This document shows positions 23,358-31,864 of a stretch of DNA of 33,066 bases, piece after piece; the first letter of the stretch is position 1; every line of letters begins with the position of its first letter. Made by a program: the position numbers and the translations under genes. Under the pieces are notes generated by a model. It did not search any database. It was not told where the DNA came from and worked only from the letters and a program-made list of their open reading frames with translations. The stretch lies in the NCBI GenBank assembly GCA_900549005.1, contig URMT01000010.1, positions 1 to 33,066 on the forward strand, given 5' to 3'. This DNA comes from an uncultured Eubacteriales bacterium (GTDB taxonomy: Bacteria; Bacillota; Clostridia; Christensenellales; Borkfalkiaceae).

Positions 23358-25150
23358 CGTATATCTCCGCTTTTTAATTTTTCCTTTTGCTCTATAAGCT
23401 GCTGCAACAGCGCGGCAGCCTTCCTTTTTTCTTCAACGCCGTCGGCGGCGGCAAACTGCCGCTTGACTTCGTCTATTACCTTTGAAATTCTGTCTGACTT
23501 CAACCTGCGCAGGCAGTCGTTGAAGTACCTCTCCTGCACCTCGCCGCCAAGATTTTCGCCGTCGTTCAAATCGAGTATGCGGCACAGTTCGTCGTATTCG
23601 GGCGTGCCCTCGTCGAAGAAGTCGAAAATTTCGCTCAGCGTAACCTTTTCGTCCATCAGTGCCTTGCTCTTCACGTAGCCCGCCACAATCAGGTGGACGT
23701 CGTCTTCAAACGGCACGTCTGAAATGTTCAGCCCCTTTGTGTACGGCGCGCCGAACAAGAACGCCGCCGCCACGAAGCGCGAGGCCTTTTTGTGCAGGTC
23801 AGCCGAATCGGGCGAGATGCGCGGCTTTTCTTCGGACTGTTCCTGCTTTTCCTGCGGGACCTTTGAAAGGTCGCGATTTAGCGCCTCGAAACTAATGCCC
23901 GTTTCGTCGCGCAAATCTTTGAGCAGCAGTTCGCGCTCTGCCGCGCTCTCTGCCGAACGCACTATTTTGAGCGCGTCGTTCACATATTTAACCTTTTCTT
24001 CGGGCTTGGATAAGTCGTACCCACGCCGCGCAACCGTCATCTTGTAGTCGATGAGCGGCATTGCGTTATCGAGGCACTTTTTGTATTCGTCCGCGCCCAG
24101 CTTTTTTATAACGTCGTCGGGGTCAAGCCCTTCGGGCAGGGGAACGACGCGTACGTCTATCCCCTCGCTTTTGAGTATTTCAAGTCCGCGCATATTGGCC
24201 TTCTGACCCGCGCCGTCGCCGTCGTAACTTATGAGCACCCTGTCGGTATACCGCTTAATAAGGCGCGCCTGTTCGAGCGTGAGCGAGGTACCCATACTTG
24301 CGACCACGTTTTTGAAGCCGCCCTGGTGGAGCGAAATGGTGTCCATATAGCCTTCGACCATTATTACCTCTTTGAGTCCGCCCGCACGCTTCAATTTTTT
24401 AAGCCTGTTGATATTGTATAAGGTCTTGCTCTTGTTGAATATGAGCGTTTCCTTGGTATTTTTATATTTTGCAAAGTCCGTCTTTTTAAGCGCGCGGCCG
24501 CCGAAGGCCACTACCTCGTCGAACTGGTTGATTATCGGGAATATCAGCCTGCCGCCCTGCGCGTCTGAAAGCCTGCCTTCCACCTCGTTGACGGCGCCGC
24601 TGTCTATCATATCCTGCTTTGAATAGCCCTTGGATAAAAGATACCTTGGCAGGTCTGAATAGTTGAGGCTGGCGCCCAGGCCGAACGAACGCACGACGCC
24701 CGCGGGAATTTCGCGCGAGAGTATGTACTGAATGTGCGCGTCTGCCTTGCCAGAATTGAGATTGTCGAGGTAGAAGTGCGCGCAGTCGTTCATTATCTTC
24801 AAAAGCGTGTCGCGCTTGCGCTTGGTTTCCGCCGCCTTTTCGCCGTCGAAGGCGTTCATAGGAAGGGGCAGGTTGGCGCGCTCGGCAAGCATCTTCACGG
24901 CGTCGCCGAAGTCAACGTTTTCAAGCTCGCGCACGAGCGTTATCACGTTGCCCGAAACGCCGCAGCCGAAGCAGTGATAAAACTGCCTGTTTTCGTCTAT
25001 GTGGAACGAGGCCGTCTTTTCGTGATGGAACGGACAGCACGCCCAATACGTGCCTCCCTTCTTTTCGAGGTGCATATATGAGGACGCCACGTCTACGATA
25101 TTAAGTTTTTCGGTTAAAAGCCGTAAAAAATCCCTGTCGTAACCGGGCAT
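23354..25150 (-). CDS. dnaG: DNA primase
   Basis: DnaG lays the RNA primers of the replication fork. The 598-residue protein has the CHC2 zinc finger (CPFH at 39-42, then CFGC at 60-63) and the RNA-polymerase basic domain. The TOPRIM domain contains [24 protein letters not shown] and [15 protein letters not shown]-terminal helicase-binding-like region follows. The length is typical. GAGAGG lies 8 bp before the ATG. It is the first gene of the dnaG-rpoD-trmK-Nif3 unit. No clean promoter was found in the repeat-rich 645 bp upstream. Confidence 0.98.
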   Translation of the reverse strand: MPGYDRDFLRLLTEKLNIVDVASSYMHLEKKGGTYWACCPFHHEKTASFHIDENRQFYHCFGCGVSGNVITLVRELENVDFGDAVKMLAERANLPLPMNAFDGEKAAETKRKRDTLLKIMNDCAHFYLDNLNSGKADAHIQYILSREIPAGVVRSFGLGASLNYSDLPRYLLSKGYSKQDMIDSGAVNEVEGRLSDAQGGRLIFPIINQFDEVVAFGGRALKKTDFAKYKNTKETLIFNKSKTLYNINRLKKLKRAGGLKEVIMVEGYMDTISLHQGGFKNVVASMGTSLTLEQARLIKRYTDRVLISYDGDGAGQKANMRGLEILKSEGIDVRVVPLPEGLDPDDVIKKLGADEYKKCLDNAMPLIDYKMTVARRGYDLSKPEEKVKYVNDALKIVRSAESAAERELLLKDLRDETGISFEALNRDLSKVPQEKQEQSEEKPRISPDSADLHKKASRFVAAAFLFGAPYTKGLNISDVPFEDDVHLIVAGYVKSKALMDEKVTLSEIFDFFDEGTPEYDELCRILDLNDGENLGGEVQERYFNDCLRRLKSDRISKVIDEVKRQFAAADGVEEKRKAAALLQQLIEQKEKLKSGDIR

Positions 25151-25441
25151 AAGAATAACCTCTCACAAAATTTTCGCCCTGGCCGAGTGCGAAAATTTTC
25201 GTGAATTTTAGGGGCCAGCCCCTCTTTGCGCAATATTAAGCGCCCTCATTTATTTAATTGCGCAAATTCACCCTGCTCAGGCGCAGGTATGCGCAAATTG
25301 GGTCTTTCTGCGCAAGGATACCTTGCTTGAAACGTTGATTATTTTTGAGCTCTGGCGGCATTTTTAATGGCCCACGATTATAGAAATGCCGCCATTCACT
25401 TCCAGTGAGCCTGCTGTCGCAGCAAATGTTGTCGCGCTTAA

Positions 25442-25473
25442 CGGCGAACTAAATTCGCCTTGCGCACATTATT
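25442..25473. repeat. 32-bp direct repeat, copy 1
   Basis: It starts CGGCGAACTAAATTCGCC and ends TTGCGCACATTATT. It is identical to 25696-25727. A third partial copy, 25740-25763, differs from the 3' part by one base (CCCAC for CGCAC). Confidence 0.85.
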
Positions 25474-25695
25474 TATTTTTAGAATAATAATTGTCATTTT
25501 GAGCGGAGTGAACCATAGGTGAACGAAGTCGCGCGAGCGCGTAGCGCGCTGCCCTGCCGAGGCTCCCGAAGGGAAACGGCAGATAAATCTCAACCGCAAT
25601 CAGGCCTCCCCTTGCTTAGGGGAGGGTAGGTGGGGTAGATTACAACCAAGGGCACAATCAGCGCCCACCTTGCCATCTATGTGATTATGCGTAAG

Positions 25696-25727
25696 CGGCG
25701 AACTAAATTCGCCTTGCGCACATTATT
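25696..25727. repeat. 32-bp direct repeat, copy 2
   Basis: It is identical to 25442-25473, 254 bp away. The inner AATTCGCC / GGCGAACT arms could form a short hairpin. The partial third copy follows 12 bp later. Confidence 0.85.
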
Positions 25728-25795
25728 ACTTTTAATAACAATTCGCCTTGCCCACATTATTTATTCAGATAAAAAATCAAAGGGCTGCCATACTT

Positions 25796-26827
25796 TCAGT
25801 TGTTTTCGTCGCCGAACGACCAGCCGCGCGGCACAAACAGTCTGTTGAATGTATATATGGCATATCTGTCGGTCATAGACGATATGTAGTCGCACACCAC
25901 CTGCTCGGCGGGGAAGCGCTCTGTAAGTTTTACAAAAGTTGAAGGCAATGCAGAAATATTCTTTATAAAATATTCATACATAAACGAGAGCATACGCTCG
26001 GCCTTCTCTTCTTCCCTTCGTGCAAATTCGGTGAAGTACACCCGCTCGAACATAAAGGTGCGGAGCGCCTCGCTCGCCGCGGCAACCTCCTCGCCCATCG
26101 CGACGGAGTTTTTGCCGTAACTTTGCCGCCATACCGAAGTTATTGCCGTGTTTATGCGCTCTTTCGAGCTTGTCCCGAGTATGTCCGTGATTTTGCGGGG
26201 CACGTCGAAAGGGGTGAGCACGCCCGCGCGCACGGCGTCGTCCAAGTCGTGGTTTATGTAGGCCACCTTGTCGGCAATGCGCACGCACTGCCCCTCCAAC
26301 GTGGCAGGGTTACCGCTCTTCTGGTGGTTCAAAATGCCGTCGCGCACTTCGAAGGTGAGGTTTAGCCCCCTGCCATCCTTTTCGAGCACGTCGACCACGC
26401 GCACAGACTGAACGTTGTGCCTGAACCCCGAGGGGCTCAGCTTGTTTAAAATGCGCTCGCCGCTGTGGCCGAACGGTGTGTGACCCAAATCGTGACCCAG
26501 AGCTATCGCCTCGGCAAGGTCCTCGTTCAGGGCGAGCGCGCGGGCAAGGCTGCGCGCTATCTGCGCCACGTCGAGCGTGTGCGTAAGGCGGGTTATGTAG
26601 TGGTCGCCTTCGGGCGAAAAGAATACCTGCGTCTTGTTTTTAAGCCTGCGGAACGCCTTGCAGTATATAATCCTGTCGCGGTCACGCTGAAATTCGGTGC
26701 GCATTGCGCACGGAGTTTCCGCACGTTCGCGCCCCCTGGTATCCTTTGATTTTGTCGCATACGGCGAAAAAAAGGCCTCTTCAATCGCATACGTACGCTC
26801 TTTTAAGACAGGCATATTTTCTTTCAC
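25796..26827 (-). CDS. dgt: Deoxyguanosinetriphosphate triphosphohydrolase-like protein
   Basis: This 343-residue HD-domain phosphohydrolase releases triphosphate from dNTPs and so tunes the DNA precursor pool. The metal ligands are visible: His83 in THTLDVAQ, His112-Asp113 in GHDLGHTPFG, and a later Asp in AYINHDLDDAV. The N-terminal RDRDRIIYCKAFRRLKNKTQ is a family hallmark. The length fits short bacterial Dgt-like proteins. The start is either the GTG at 26827 or the ATG at 26815, and neither has a good ribosome site. It lies upstream of dnaG, an arrangement common in Clostridia. The upstream 26828-26964 region is extremely AT-rich. Confidence 0.93.
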   Translation of the reverse strand: MKENMPVLKERTYAIEEAFFSPYATKSKDTRGRERAETPCAMRTEFQRDRDRIIYCKAFRRLKNKTQVFFSPEGDHYITRLTHTLDVAQIARSLARALALNEDLAEAIALGHDLGHTPFGHSGERILNKLSPSGFRHNVQSVRVVDVLEKDGRGLNLTFEVRDGILNHQKSGNPATLEGQCVRIADKVAYINHDLDDAVRAGVLTPFDVPRKITDILGTSSKERINTAITSVWRQSYGKNSVAMGEEVAAASEALRTFMFERVYFTEFARREEEKAERMLSFMYEYFIKNISALPSTFVKLTERFPAEQVVCDYISSMTDRYAIYTFNRLFVPRGWSFGDENN

Positions 26828-26964
26828 GCCTAAATATACGCAAAATTTTTGAAAAAACCTTTTATTTTTTAAAATTTTTTAATAATTTTTTTTACCTTAC
26901 AATATTTGTACCCCGATTTTGCTCGGCGTAAACTATTCAGCGGCGCACAAAGTTTACAGGAAAT

Positions 26965-27002
26965 GAAAATATCTGAAAGGCAAAACGCCGCCTTTCAGAT
27001 AT
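26965..27002 (-). terminator. Terminator of the aro - fabG operon
   Basis: ATATCTGAAAGG and CCTTTCAGATAT form a perfect 12-bp stem (26969-27002). On the minus strand it is followed by TTTTCATTT. It lies 38 bp past the FabG-like gene. Confidence 0.85.
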
Positions 27003-27039
27003 AATTTCAAGTTAAATACAAAACTTACAGAAAAATATT

Positions 27040-27765
27040 TTACTTTGCAAAGCCGCCGCCTACTGGAAGCACGACGCCCGTGACGTACTGCGCCTCGGCA
27101 AGGTACGCGCACGCCTTTGCCACGTCTTCGCCAGTGCCTATACGGCCTGCGGGAATCTGCTCTATCAGCTCTTCAAGCTCCTCCTGCGTGAGGTGGGCGT
27201 TCATACTTGTATCTATAACGCCGGGACTTATGCAGTTCACGCGCACGCCCGAGGGTGCAAGCTCCTTGGAAAGCGCCCTGGTAAAGCCGATAAGCGCCGC
27301 CTTCGAGGCAGAATAGGCAACCTCGCAGCTGGCGCCCACCTCGCCCCAGATGGAGGATATGTTTATAATCGAGCCGCCGCCCGCGCCTATCATTCTGTCG
27401 GTCACGGCGCGCGAACAAAGAAAGGCGCCGCGCACGTTGACGCCGAATATTTTGTCCCATTCGGCGGCGGTGGTATCCTGAATGACGCCCACATACGATA
27501 TGCCCGCGTTGTTCACCAGCACGTCTATTTTATTGTAGAGGCGGAAGATTTCAGAGAACATATCGCGCACCTGCGCCTCGTCTGAAACGTCGGCACGCAT
27601 AAGCACGGGGCAGTAGCCGAGCATATTGAACTCTGCCTGGGTGGCGATTGCCGTGCTTTCGTTGGAGCAGTAGTTGATTATAACTTCGTACCCGCGCTGC
27701 AAAAATTCAAAGGCAATCGCCCTGCCTATTCCCCTTGTTCCGCCTGTAATCAAAGCCGTCTTCAT
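27040..27765 (-). CDS. fabG: SDR-family oxidoreductase, 3-oxoacyl-ACP reductase (FabG)-like
   Basis: This 241-residue short-chain dehydrogenase/reductase has the NAD(P) motif TGGTRGIG at 7-14 and the NNAG motif at 85-88. The catalytic Ser138 is in NISSIW and YSASK gives Tyr151 and Lys155. The best general match is FabG, which reduces 3-oxoacyl-ACP in fatty-acid elongation. It sits alone at the end of a shikimate operon, without other fab genes, so a different ketone substrate is quite possible. It begins 14 bp after the shikimate kinase stop and ends just before the operon terminator. Confidence 0.87.
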   Translation of the reverse strand: MKTALITGGTRGIGRAIAFEFLQRGYEVIINYCSNESTAIATQAEFNMLGYCPVLMRADVSDEAQVRDMFSEIFRLYNKIDVLVNNAGISYVGVIQDTTAAEWDKIFGVNVRGAFLCSRAVTDRMIGAGGGSIINISSIWGEVGASCEVAYSASKAALIGFTRALSKELAPSGVRVNCISPGVIDTSMNAHLTQEELEELIEQIPAGRIGTGEDVAKACAYLAEAQYVTGVVLPVGGGFAK

Positions 27766-27779
27766 AACTCTCCCGAAAA

Positions 27780-28280
27780 TTATATAAGATTGTATTTTTT
27801 TGCAATTTCCGCCGCAATATCTTCGGGCGAACGCCCGTCTGTGCCTGTTACCATATCTGCGGCGGCAAGATATTTGGGCGTGCGCACGGGCAGAAGTTCG
27901 CGTATGCGCCGCTCTGCCCCGCCCGCAAGCAGGGGCCTTTCGGTATCGCCCGCAACGCGCGCAATCAGCTCTTCGGGCGAGGTAGAAAGGAACACAATCT
28001 TTCCGCCGCGCTTTAAAATTTCCACGTTCTTTTGACTTAAAACGCAGCCGCCGCCCGTGGCGATAATCAGCCCATCGAGGCGCGAAAGCTCTTCGACCTC
28101 TTCCGTCTCTATTTCACGGAAGCGCGCTTCGCCGTATCTTTCGAATATGTCGGCAATTCTGCCGTACTTTTTTACAATCTCTTCGTCGGTATCCCTGCGC
28201 TCCATTCCCGTAAGGCGCGAGAGCGCCGCGGCAACCGTCGTCTTGCCGCAGCCCATCATACCGCAGAGTATTATATTCAT
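27780..28280 (-). CDS. aroK: Shikimate kinase
   Basis: AroK phosphorylates shikimate with ATP. With the ATG at 28280 the protein has 166 residues and begins MNIILCGMMGCGKTT, placing the Walker A loop at 7-14. Then come RRDTDEEI (shikimate-binding Asp), FREIETEEV and the GGG loop in ATGGGCVLS. Near the C-terminus RPLLAG supplies the lid arginine. An upstream ATG in the same frame at 28352 would add 24 unrelated residues and is rejected. The weak ribosome site (GGGG, 6 bp upstream) lies inside dispersed repeat copy B. Confidence 0.94.
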   Translation of the reverse strand: MNIILCGMMGCGKTTVAAALSRLTGMERRDTDEEIVKKYGRIADIFERYGEARFREIETEEVEELSRLDGLIIATGGGCVLSQKNVEILKRGGKIVFLSTSPEELIARVAGDTERPLLAGGAERRIRELLPVRTPKYLAAADMVTGTDGRSPEDIAAEIAKKYNLI

Positions 28281-28282
28281 AA

Positions 28283-28309
28283 ATTGCCCCGCATATATGC
28301 CGCAACAAA
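28283..28309 (+). repeat. Dispersed 27-bp repeat, copy B
   Basis: It begins ATTGCCCCGCATATATGCC and continues CGCAACAAA-like. It occupies the aroQ-aroK gap directly upstream of aroK and includes that gene's likely ribosome-binding site on the other strand. Confidence 0.55.
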
Positions 28310-28410
28310 CGCACATTTTTGCAGCAAAAAATATTTTAGTAAACGGGCGCAAATGCGCCGCCTTTACTTCAAAAAATTGTCCTGAACAAATGACCCGAAA
28401 GCGCCGATTT

Positions 28411-28824
28411 TTACTTCAACAAAAAACTTTCGCCGGCTAAAATGTAGCTGTTTTTGCCGAAGCCGACTATCGTACCCGCGCACACTTCGCTTATAACCGA
28501 GTTGTGGCGGAAAGGCTCCCTTTTGAACACGTTGGACATATGCACTTCGACAACGGGGATATCTATCGAGGCTATCGCGTCCCTTATCGCATAGCTGTAA
28601 TGGGTGAACGCGCCCGCGTTGAGCACTATGCCGTCGCAGTCTGCCGTGTGCAGTTTTATGCAGATTTCGCCCTCTGAGTTGCTCTGGAAAAATTCACACT
28701 CCACACCCTTGAAACGGGCGGCTATTTCGGCATTGATTTCGTCGAGGGTCTGCGTGCCGTAAACGCCACGCTCGCGCCTGCCCGTCATATTGAGGTTTAC
28801 GCCGTTGATGAATAAAAGTTTCAT
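28411..28824 (-). CDS. aroQ: Type II 3-dehydroquinate dehydratase
   Basis: AroQ removes water from 3-dehydroquinate. The 137-residue protein is of the dodecameric type II class. It starts MKLLFINGVNLNMTGRRE, where related enzymes have GPNLNLLGxRE. It has the lid tyrosine in VYGTQTLDEI, LNAGAFTHYSYAIRDAI and the catalytic histidine in VVEVHMSN. AAGGGGGG lies 4 bp before the ATG at 28824; an earlier in-frame start at 28857 would overlap aroE and is less likely. It follows aroE by 11 bp. Confidence 0.95.
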   Translation of the reverse strand: MKLLFINGVNLNMTGRRERGVYGTQTLDEINAEIAARFKGVECEFFQSNSEGEICIKLHTADCDGIVLNAGAFTHYSYAIRDAIASIDIPVVEVHMSNVFKREPFRHNSVISEVCAGTIVGFGKNSYILAGESFLLK

Positions 28825-28835
28825 AAATCCCCCCT

Positions 28836-29636
28836 TTACATCTTTTCGTATTCGCAAAACAGCGCCTTTGCCGTATCTTTATCCGGCTGTATGCCGTGGT
28901 ATATGCACTCGGCAAAGTATGCCTGGTAAAAGAGCATAGACATTCCGTTTACAATCTTTTTGCCGAGGCCTTCGGCAAGACACAAAAATTTTGATTTGGG
29001 CGGCACATATATCAAATCTACCGCCGTTTTGCACAGACTTATCAGCCCTTCGCCTACGGGGGATATACCCTCGGTTTTGTGCATACCCACGCCCGTGGCG
29101 TTGATGATTATATCGTAGGGAACTTCCTTTACCTCGCTTATCGCCGTAACGCTCGCAAATTCCCTTTCGACGTTCTTTGCCGCCTCTGTATTTCTGTCGT
29201 AAACGAAAACTTCCGCGCCCGCTTCGGCAAGTTTTTTTGCCGCGCTTCTGCCGGCGCCGCCCGCACCGAGAAGGAGCACGCTTTTGCCCGCAACTTCCAC
29301 ACCGCTGTTTTCAAGCATAAGCATAAAGCCCAGCCCGTCGGTGTTGTAGCCCTTGCGGGTTGAGGATATGACGGTGTTCACCGCGCCGAACGCCTGTGCG
29401 TCGCCTTCGAGCGAGCTGAGGTATGGAATTATGTCCAGCTTGAAGGGAATGGTGACGTTGAAGCCGTCGTATTCGCAAAACAGCGACTCTGCCCGCGAAG
29501 AAAATTCTTCGGGCGCGATTGAGATGTTCGCGTACTCTATATCCCTTCCCAGCTTATTTGCAATAAAAGTGTGCATCGAGGGGCTGGACGATTTGGAAAC
29601 GTCTTTGCCGATTACCGCAAGTTTAAGTTTTTTCAT
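28836..29636 (-). CDS. aroE: Shikimate dehydrogenase
   Basis: AroE reduces 3-dehydroshikimate with NADPH. The 266-residue protein has the substrate-binding SSSPSMH near 17-23, GFNVTIPFK (catalytic Lys), GAVNTV and YNTDGLGF (catalytic Asp). The nucleotide motif is GAGGAGRSAAKKL, and the C-terminal MLFYQAYFAECIYHG segment is present. Length is standard. The ATG overlaps the aroB stop by 4 bp, so the two are translationally coupled. Confidence 0.96.
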   Translation of the reverse strand: MKKLKLAVIGKDVSKSSSPSMHTFIANKLGRDIEYANISIAPEEFSSRAESLFCEYDGFNVTIPFKLDIIPYLSSLEGDAQAFGAVNTVISSTRKGYNTDGLGFMLMLENSGVEVAGKSVLLLGAGGAGRSAAKKLAEAGAEVFVYDRNTEAAKNVEREFASVTAISEVKEVPYDIIINATGVGMHKTEGISPVGEGLISLCKTAVDLIYVPPKSKFLCLAEGLGKKIVNGMSMLFYQAYFAECIYHGIQPDKDTAKALFCEYEKM

Positions 29637-30718
29637 TGCTTTTCACCTTTAAGCCCGCGCAGCTCTGCCGCACAGCCTTCTATGTATTCCGCGTATTTTT
29701 GTATCGGCAGCCGCAGCTCCTCCGCCCTGCCCTGCCCTGCGGGTAGCATCAAAGATACCTCCTCCGCGCGCACGTTCTTTTTATCGTACGCCGCCATAAG
29801 GCAGGCCTTTGAAGCGTCGTCCCAGGCGGGAATTTTTACCACTTTTTTGATGAGCTGAATTAAAGTTTTTGCATATTCGGGCGCACATATGCCGCATTTA
29901 ACGGCTATATAAAGTTCGTAATACATCCCAATCAGCACAAACTCGCCGTGCGATTTTCTTTTGTAATACAGCTCGAACGCGTGCCCCGTGGTGTGACCCA
30001 AATTGAGCGTCTTTCTCAGTCCGCTCTCCCTTTCGTCGCGCGTGACCACGTCGGCCTTGTGCGCGATGCAGTCGTAAGTTATGTCCACCAGAAATTCGCG
30101 CGATAAAAGCGAATTTTTATTTTCAATCAGCTTTATGTAAATATCCTTGCTGAGCGCGCCGTACTTTATTATTTCGCCCAGCCCGCACCTTATTTCGCGG
30201 GCGGGGAGCGTATCTAAAAACAGCGGGTCGACCACCACCGTTTCGGGCTGGTAGAACGTGCCGACTATATTTTTTACGCCGCACAAATCAATCGCCGTCT
30301 TGCCGCCCACCGAGCTGTCTACCTGCGACAGAAGCGTTGTGGGCACCTGGACGAGGTGCACGCCGCGCATATACAGCGAGGCCGCAAGGCCCGCTATGTC
30401 GCCAACTACGCCGCCGCCGACGGCAAACACCGTGCCGCCGCGCTTTAAGCCCGCCGCGAGCATAGCCTTTAAAATGCCTAAAAGCACGCTGTAATTCTTG
30501 CTCTTTTCGCCTGCGGGAATGACGTAGACGGCGCCGCTCTTTTTGAAGTACTCTTCAAACATTCCGCCGTACAGCCTGTATACGTTGGAGTCGGTGACGG
30601 TAAAGGTCTGCCTGTCCGCCGCAAGACGGGGGACGAGAGAAGAAAATGCGCCTTCGCCGCAGTATACCGTGCTTTTGCACGACGGCGCGTTTATATCTAT
30701 CCTTCTTATTGCTTGCAT
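29633..30718 (-). CDS. aroB: 3-dehydroquinate synthase
   Basis: AroB cyclises DAHP to 3-dehydroquinate using NAD and a divalent metal. In the 361-residue protein I see GEKSKNYSVL and the NAD-binding AVGGGVVGDIAGLAAS. PTTLLSQVDSSVGGKTAID and the metal-binding regions GLGEIIKYG and NLGHTTGHAFE follow. The set is complete and the length normal. It begins 1 bp after the aroC stop. Confidence 0.97.
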   Translation of the reverse strand: MQAIRRIDINAPSCKSTVYCGEGAFSSLVPRLAADRQTFTVTDSNVYRLYGGMFEEYFKKSGAVYVIPAGEKSKNYSVLLGILKAMLAAGLKRGGTVFAVGGGVVGDIAGLAASLYMRGVHLVQVPTTLLSQVDSSVGGKTAIDLCGVKNIVGTFYQPETVVVDPLFLDTLPAREIRCGLGEIIKYGALSKDIYIKLIENKNSLLSREFLVDITYDCIAHKADVVTRDERESGLRKTLNLGHTTGHAFELYYKRKSHGEFVLIGMYYELYIAVKCGICAPEYAKTLIQLIKKVVKIPAWDDASKACLMAAYDKKNVRAEEVSLMLPAGQGRAEELRLPIQKYAEYIEGCAAELRGLKGEKQ

Positions 30719-30719
30719 A

Positions 30720-31847
30720 TCAGTACAGCTCCGAATATCTGCTTTTTACCTGCGCCATATTGTCGCCGCCCAGCCTTTCAGATACGGCCTGCGCAAGCGT
30801 GAACGCCACTACGCTTTCCACTATTATTTCGCACGCGCAGATTGCCGCGACGTCGCTCCTTTCGCCCGCAGCGCGGCACTTTTCGCCCGTTACGAAATCG
30901 ACGGTGTTGAGGCCGCGCATAAGCGTGGGTATGGGCTTCATCGCCGCGCGGATAATTACATCTTCGCCGTTCGACATACCGCCCTCTATGCCGCCCGCGT
31001 TGTTGGTGTGACGCACGAACCTGCCGCCTTCGGAAAAAATTTCGTCGTGAACGCGGCTTCCGGGGAGGGTTGCCGCCTTGAAGCCCAAACCTATTTCCAC
31101 TCCCTTTATCGCCTGCACGCCCATCACCGCGCCTGCAAGGCGGGCGTCGAGCTTTTCGCCGTAGGTCATACAACTGCCGAAGCCGCTCTTCAAGCCGTGC
31201 ACGCGCACCTCGACCACGCCGCCCGCGGTGTCGCCAGCGGCTTTAAGTTCGTCGATAAGGCGCATTGCGCGCTCCTCCGCCCCGCCGTCCAACATAAACA
31301 GCGGACGGGATTTTGCCGCGGCGAGGTCAGAAAAGGAGTACTCGCCGCCGTCTTCAACGCCGCAGACGGACTTTACGTAGCCGCCCACCTGCACGCCGAG
31401 CTGTAAAAGGTACTGCTTTGCTATGCTGCCCGCGCACACGCGCACGGCGGTCTCCCTGGCGCTTGCGCGCTCCAAAACGTTGCGCGCGTCGGTCTGCCCG
31501 AACTTCAAAAGCCCCGTAAGGTCGGCGTGGCCCGGGCGCACCTTTGTGAGCGTGCGTAGTGATACGTCGCAGCTTTCGGCGCTCATACAGTTTTCCCAGT
31601 TCTTATAGTCGGCGTTTATCACCGCAAAGGCGAGCGGACTGCCGAGCGTGAGAGTGTTGCGCACGCCGCTTAAAATTTCTATTTTATCGCGCTCTATCTT
31701 CTGCCTGCCGCCCCTGCCGTAGCCGCCCTGCCTGAGCGCAAGGTCGGCGTTTATGAGCGACGTATCTATGGGAAGGTTTGAGGGCATACCCTCGATTATT
31801 CCCACGAGCGCCCTGCCGTGCGATTCGCCTGCGGTGGTGAGTTTCAT
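30720..31847 (-). CDS. aroC: Chorismate synthase
   Basis: AroC makes chorismate from EPSP and needs reduced FMN. The 375-residue protein starts MKLTTAGESHGRALVGIIEG, a hallmark. It continues with RQGGYGRGGRQKIERDKIEI and LTKVRPGHADLTGLLKFG, and includes the RASARETAVRVCAGSIAK segment. AAGGAG lies 6 bp before the ATG at 31847; the longer in-frame start at 31889 would overlap the upstream gene and lacks a site. Five aro genes follow the same promoter. Confidence 0.97.
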   Translation of the reverse strand: MKLTTAGESHGRALVGIIEGMPSNLPIDTSLINADLALRQGGYGRGGRQKIERDKIEILSGVRNTLTLGSPLAFAVINADYKNWENCMSAESCDVSLRTLTKVRPGHADLTGLLKFGQTDARNVLERASARETAVRVCAGSIAKQYLLQLGVQVGGYVKSVCGVEDGGEYSFSDLAAAKSRPLFMLDGGAEERAMRLIDELKAAGDTAGGVVEVRVHGLKSGFGSCMTYGEKLDARLAGAVMGVQAIKGVEIGLGFKAATLPGSRVHDEIFSEGGRFVRHTNNAGGIEGGMSNGEDVIIRAAMKPIPTLMRGLNTVDFVTGEKCRAAGERSDVAAICACEIIVESVVAFTLAQAVSERLGGDNMAQVKSRYSELY

Positions 31848-31864
31848 TTTGTTCTCCTTGAAAA

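Larger units (their letters stand above)
25151..25795. other. Repeat-rich 645-bp intergenic region between dgt and dnaG
   Basis: No gene is supported here. The region holds an inverted repeat TGGCGGCATTT (25353-25363) / AAATGCCGCCA (25384-25394) and the palindrome GGGGCCAGCCCC (25211-25222). It also holds the direct repeats listed separately. At 25491-25640 a stretch starting TTGTCATTTTGAGCGGAG includes the hairpin CCTCCCC / GGGGAGG (25605-25625). That stretch resembles dispersed non-coding repeats common in gut anaerobes. The dnaG promoter must lie here but I cannot point to it. Confidence 0.6.

Noticed and set aside
25151..25795. Degraded gene between dgt and dnaG
   Set aside because: I found no recognisable protein fragments in any frame, only repeats and hairpins.
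30543..31406. 287-codon open frame on the plus strand
   Set aside because: It is the mirror of aroB and aroC and resembles no protein family.
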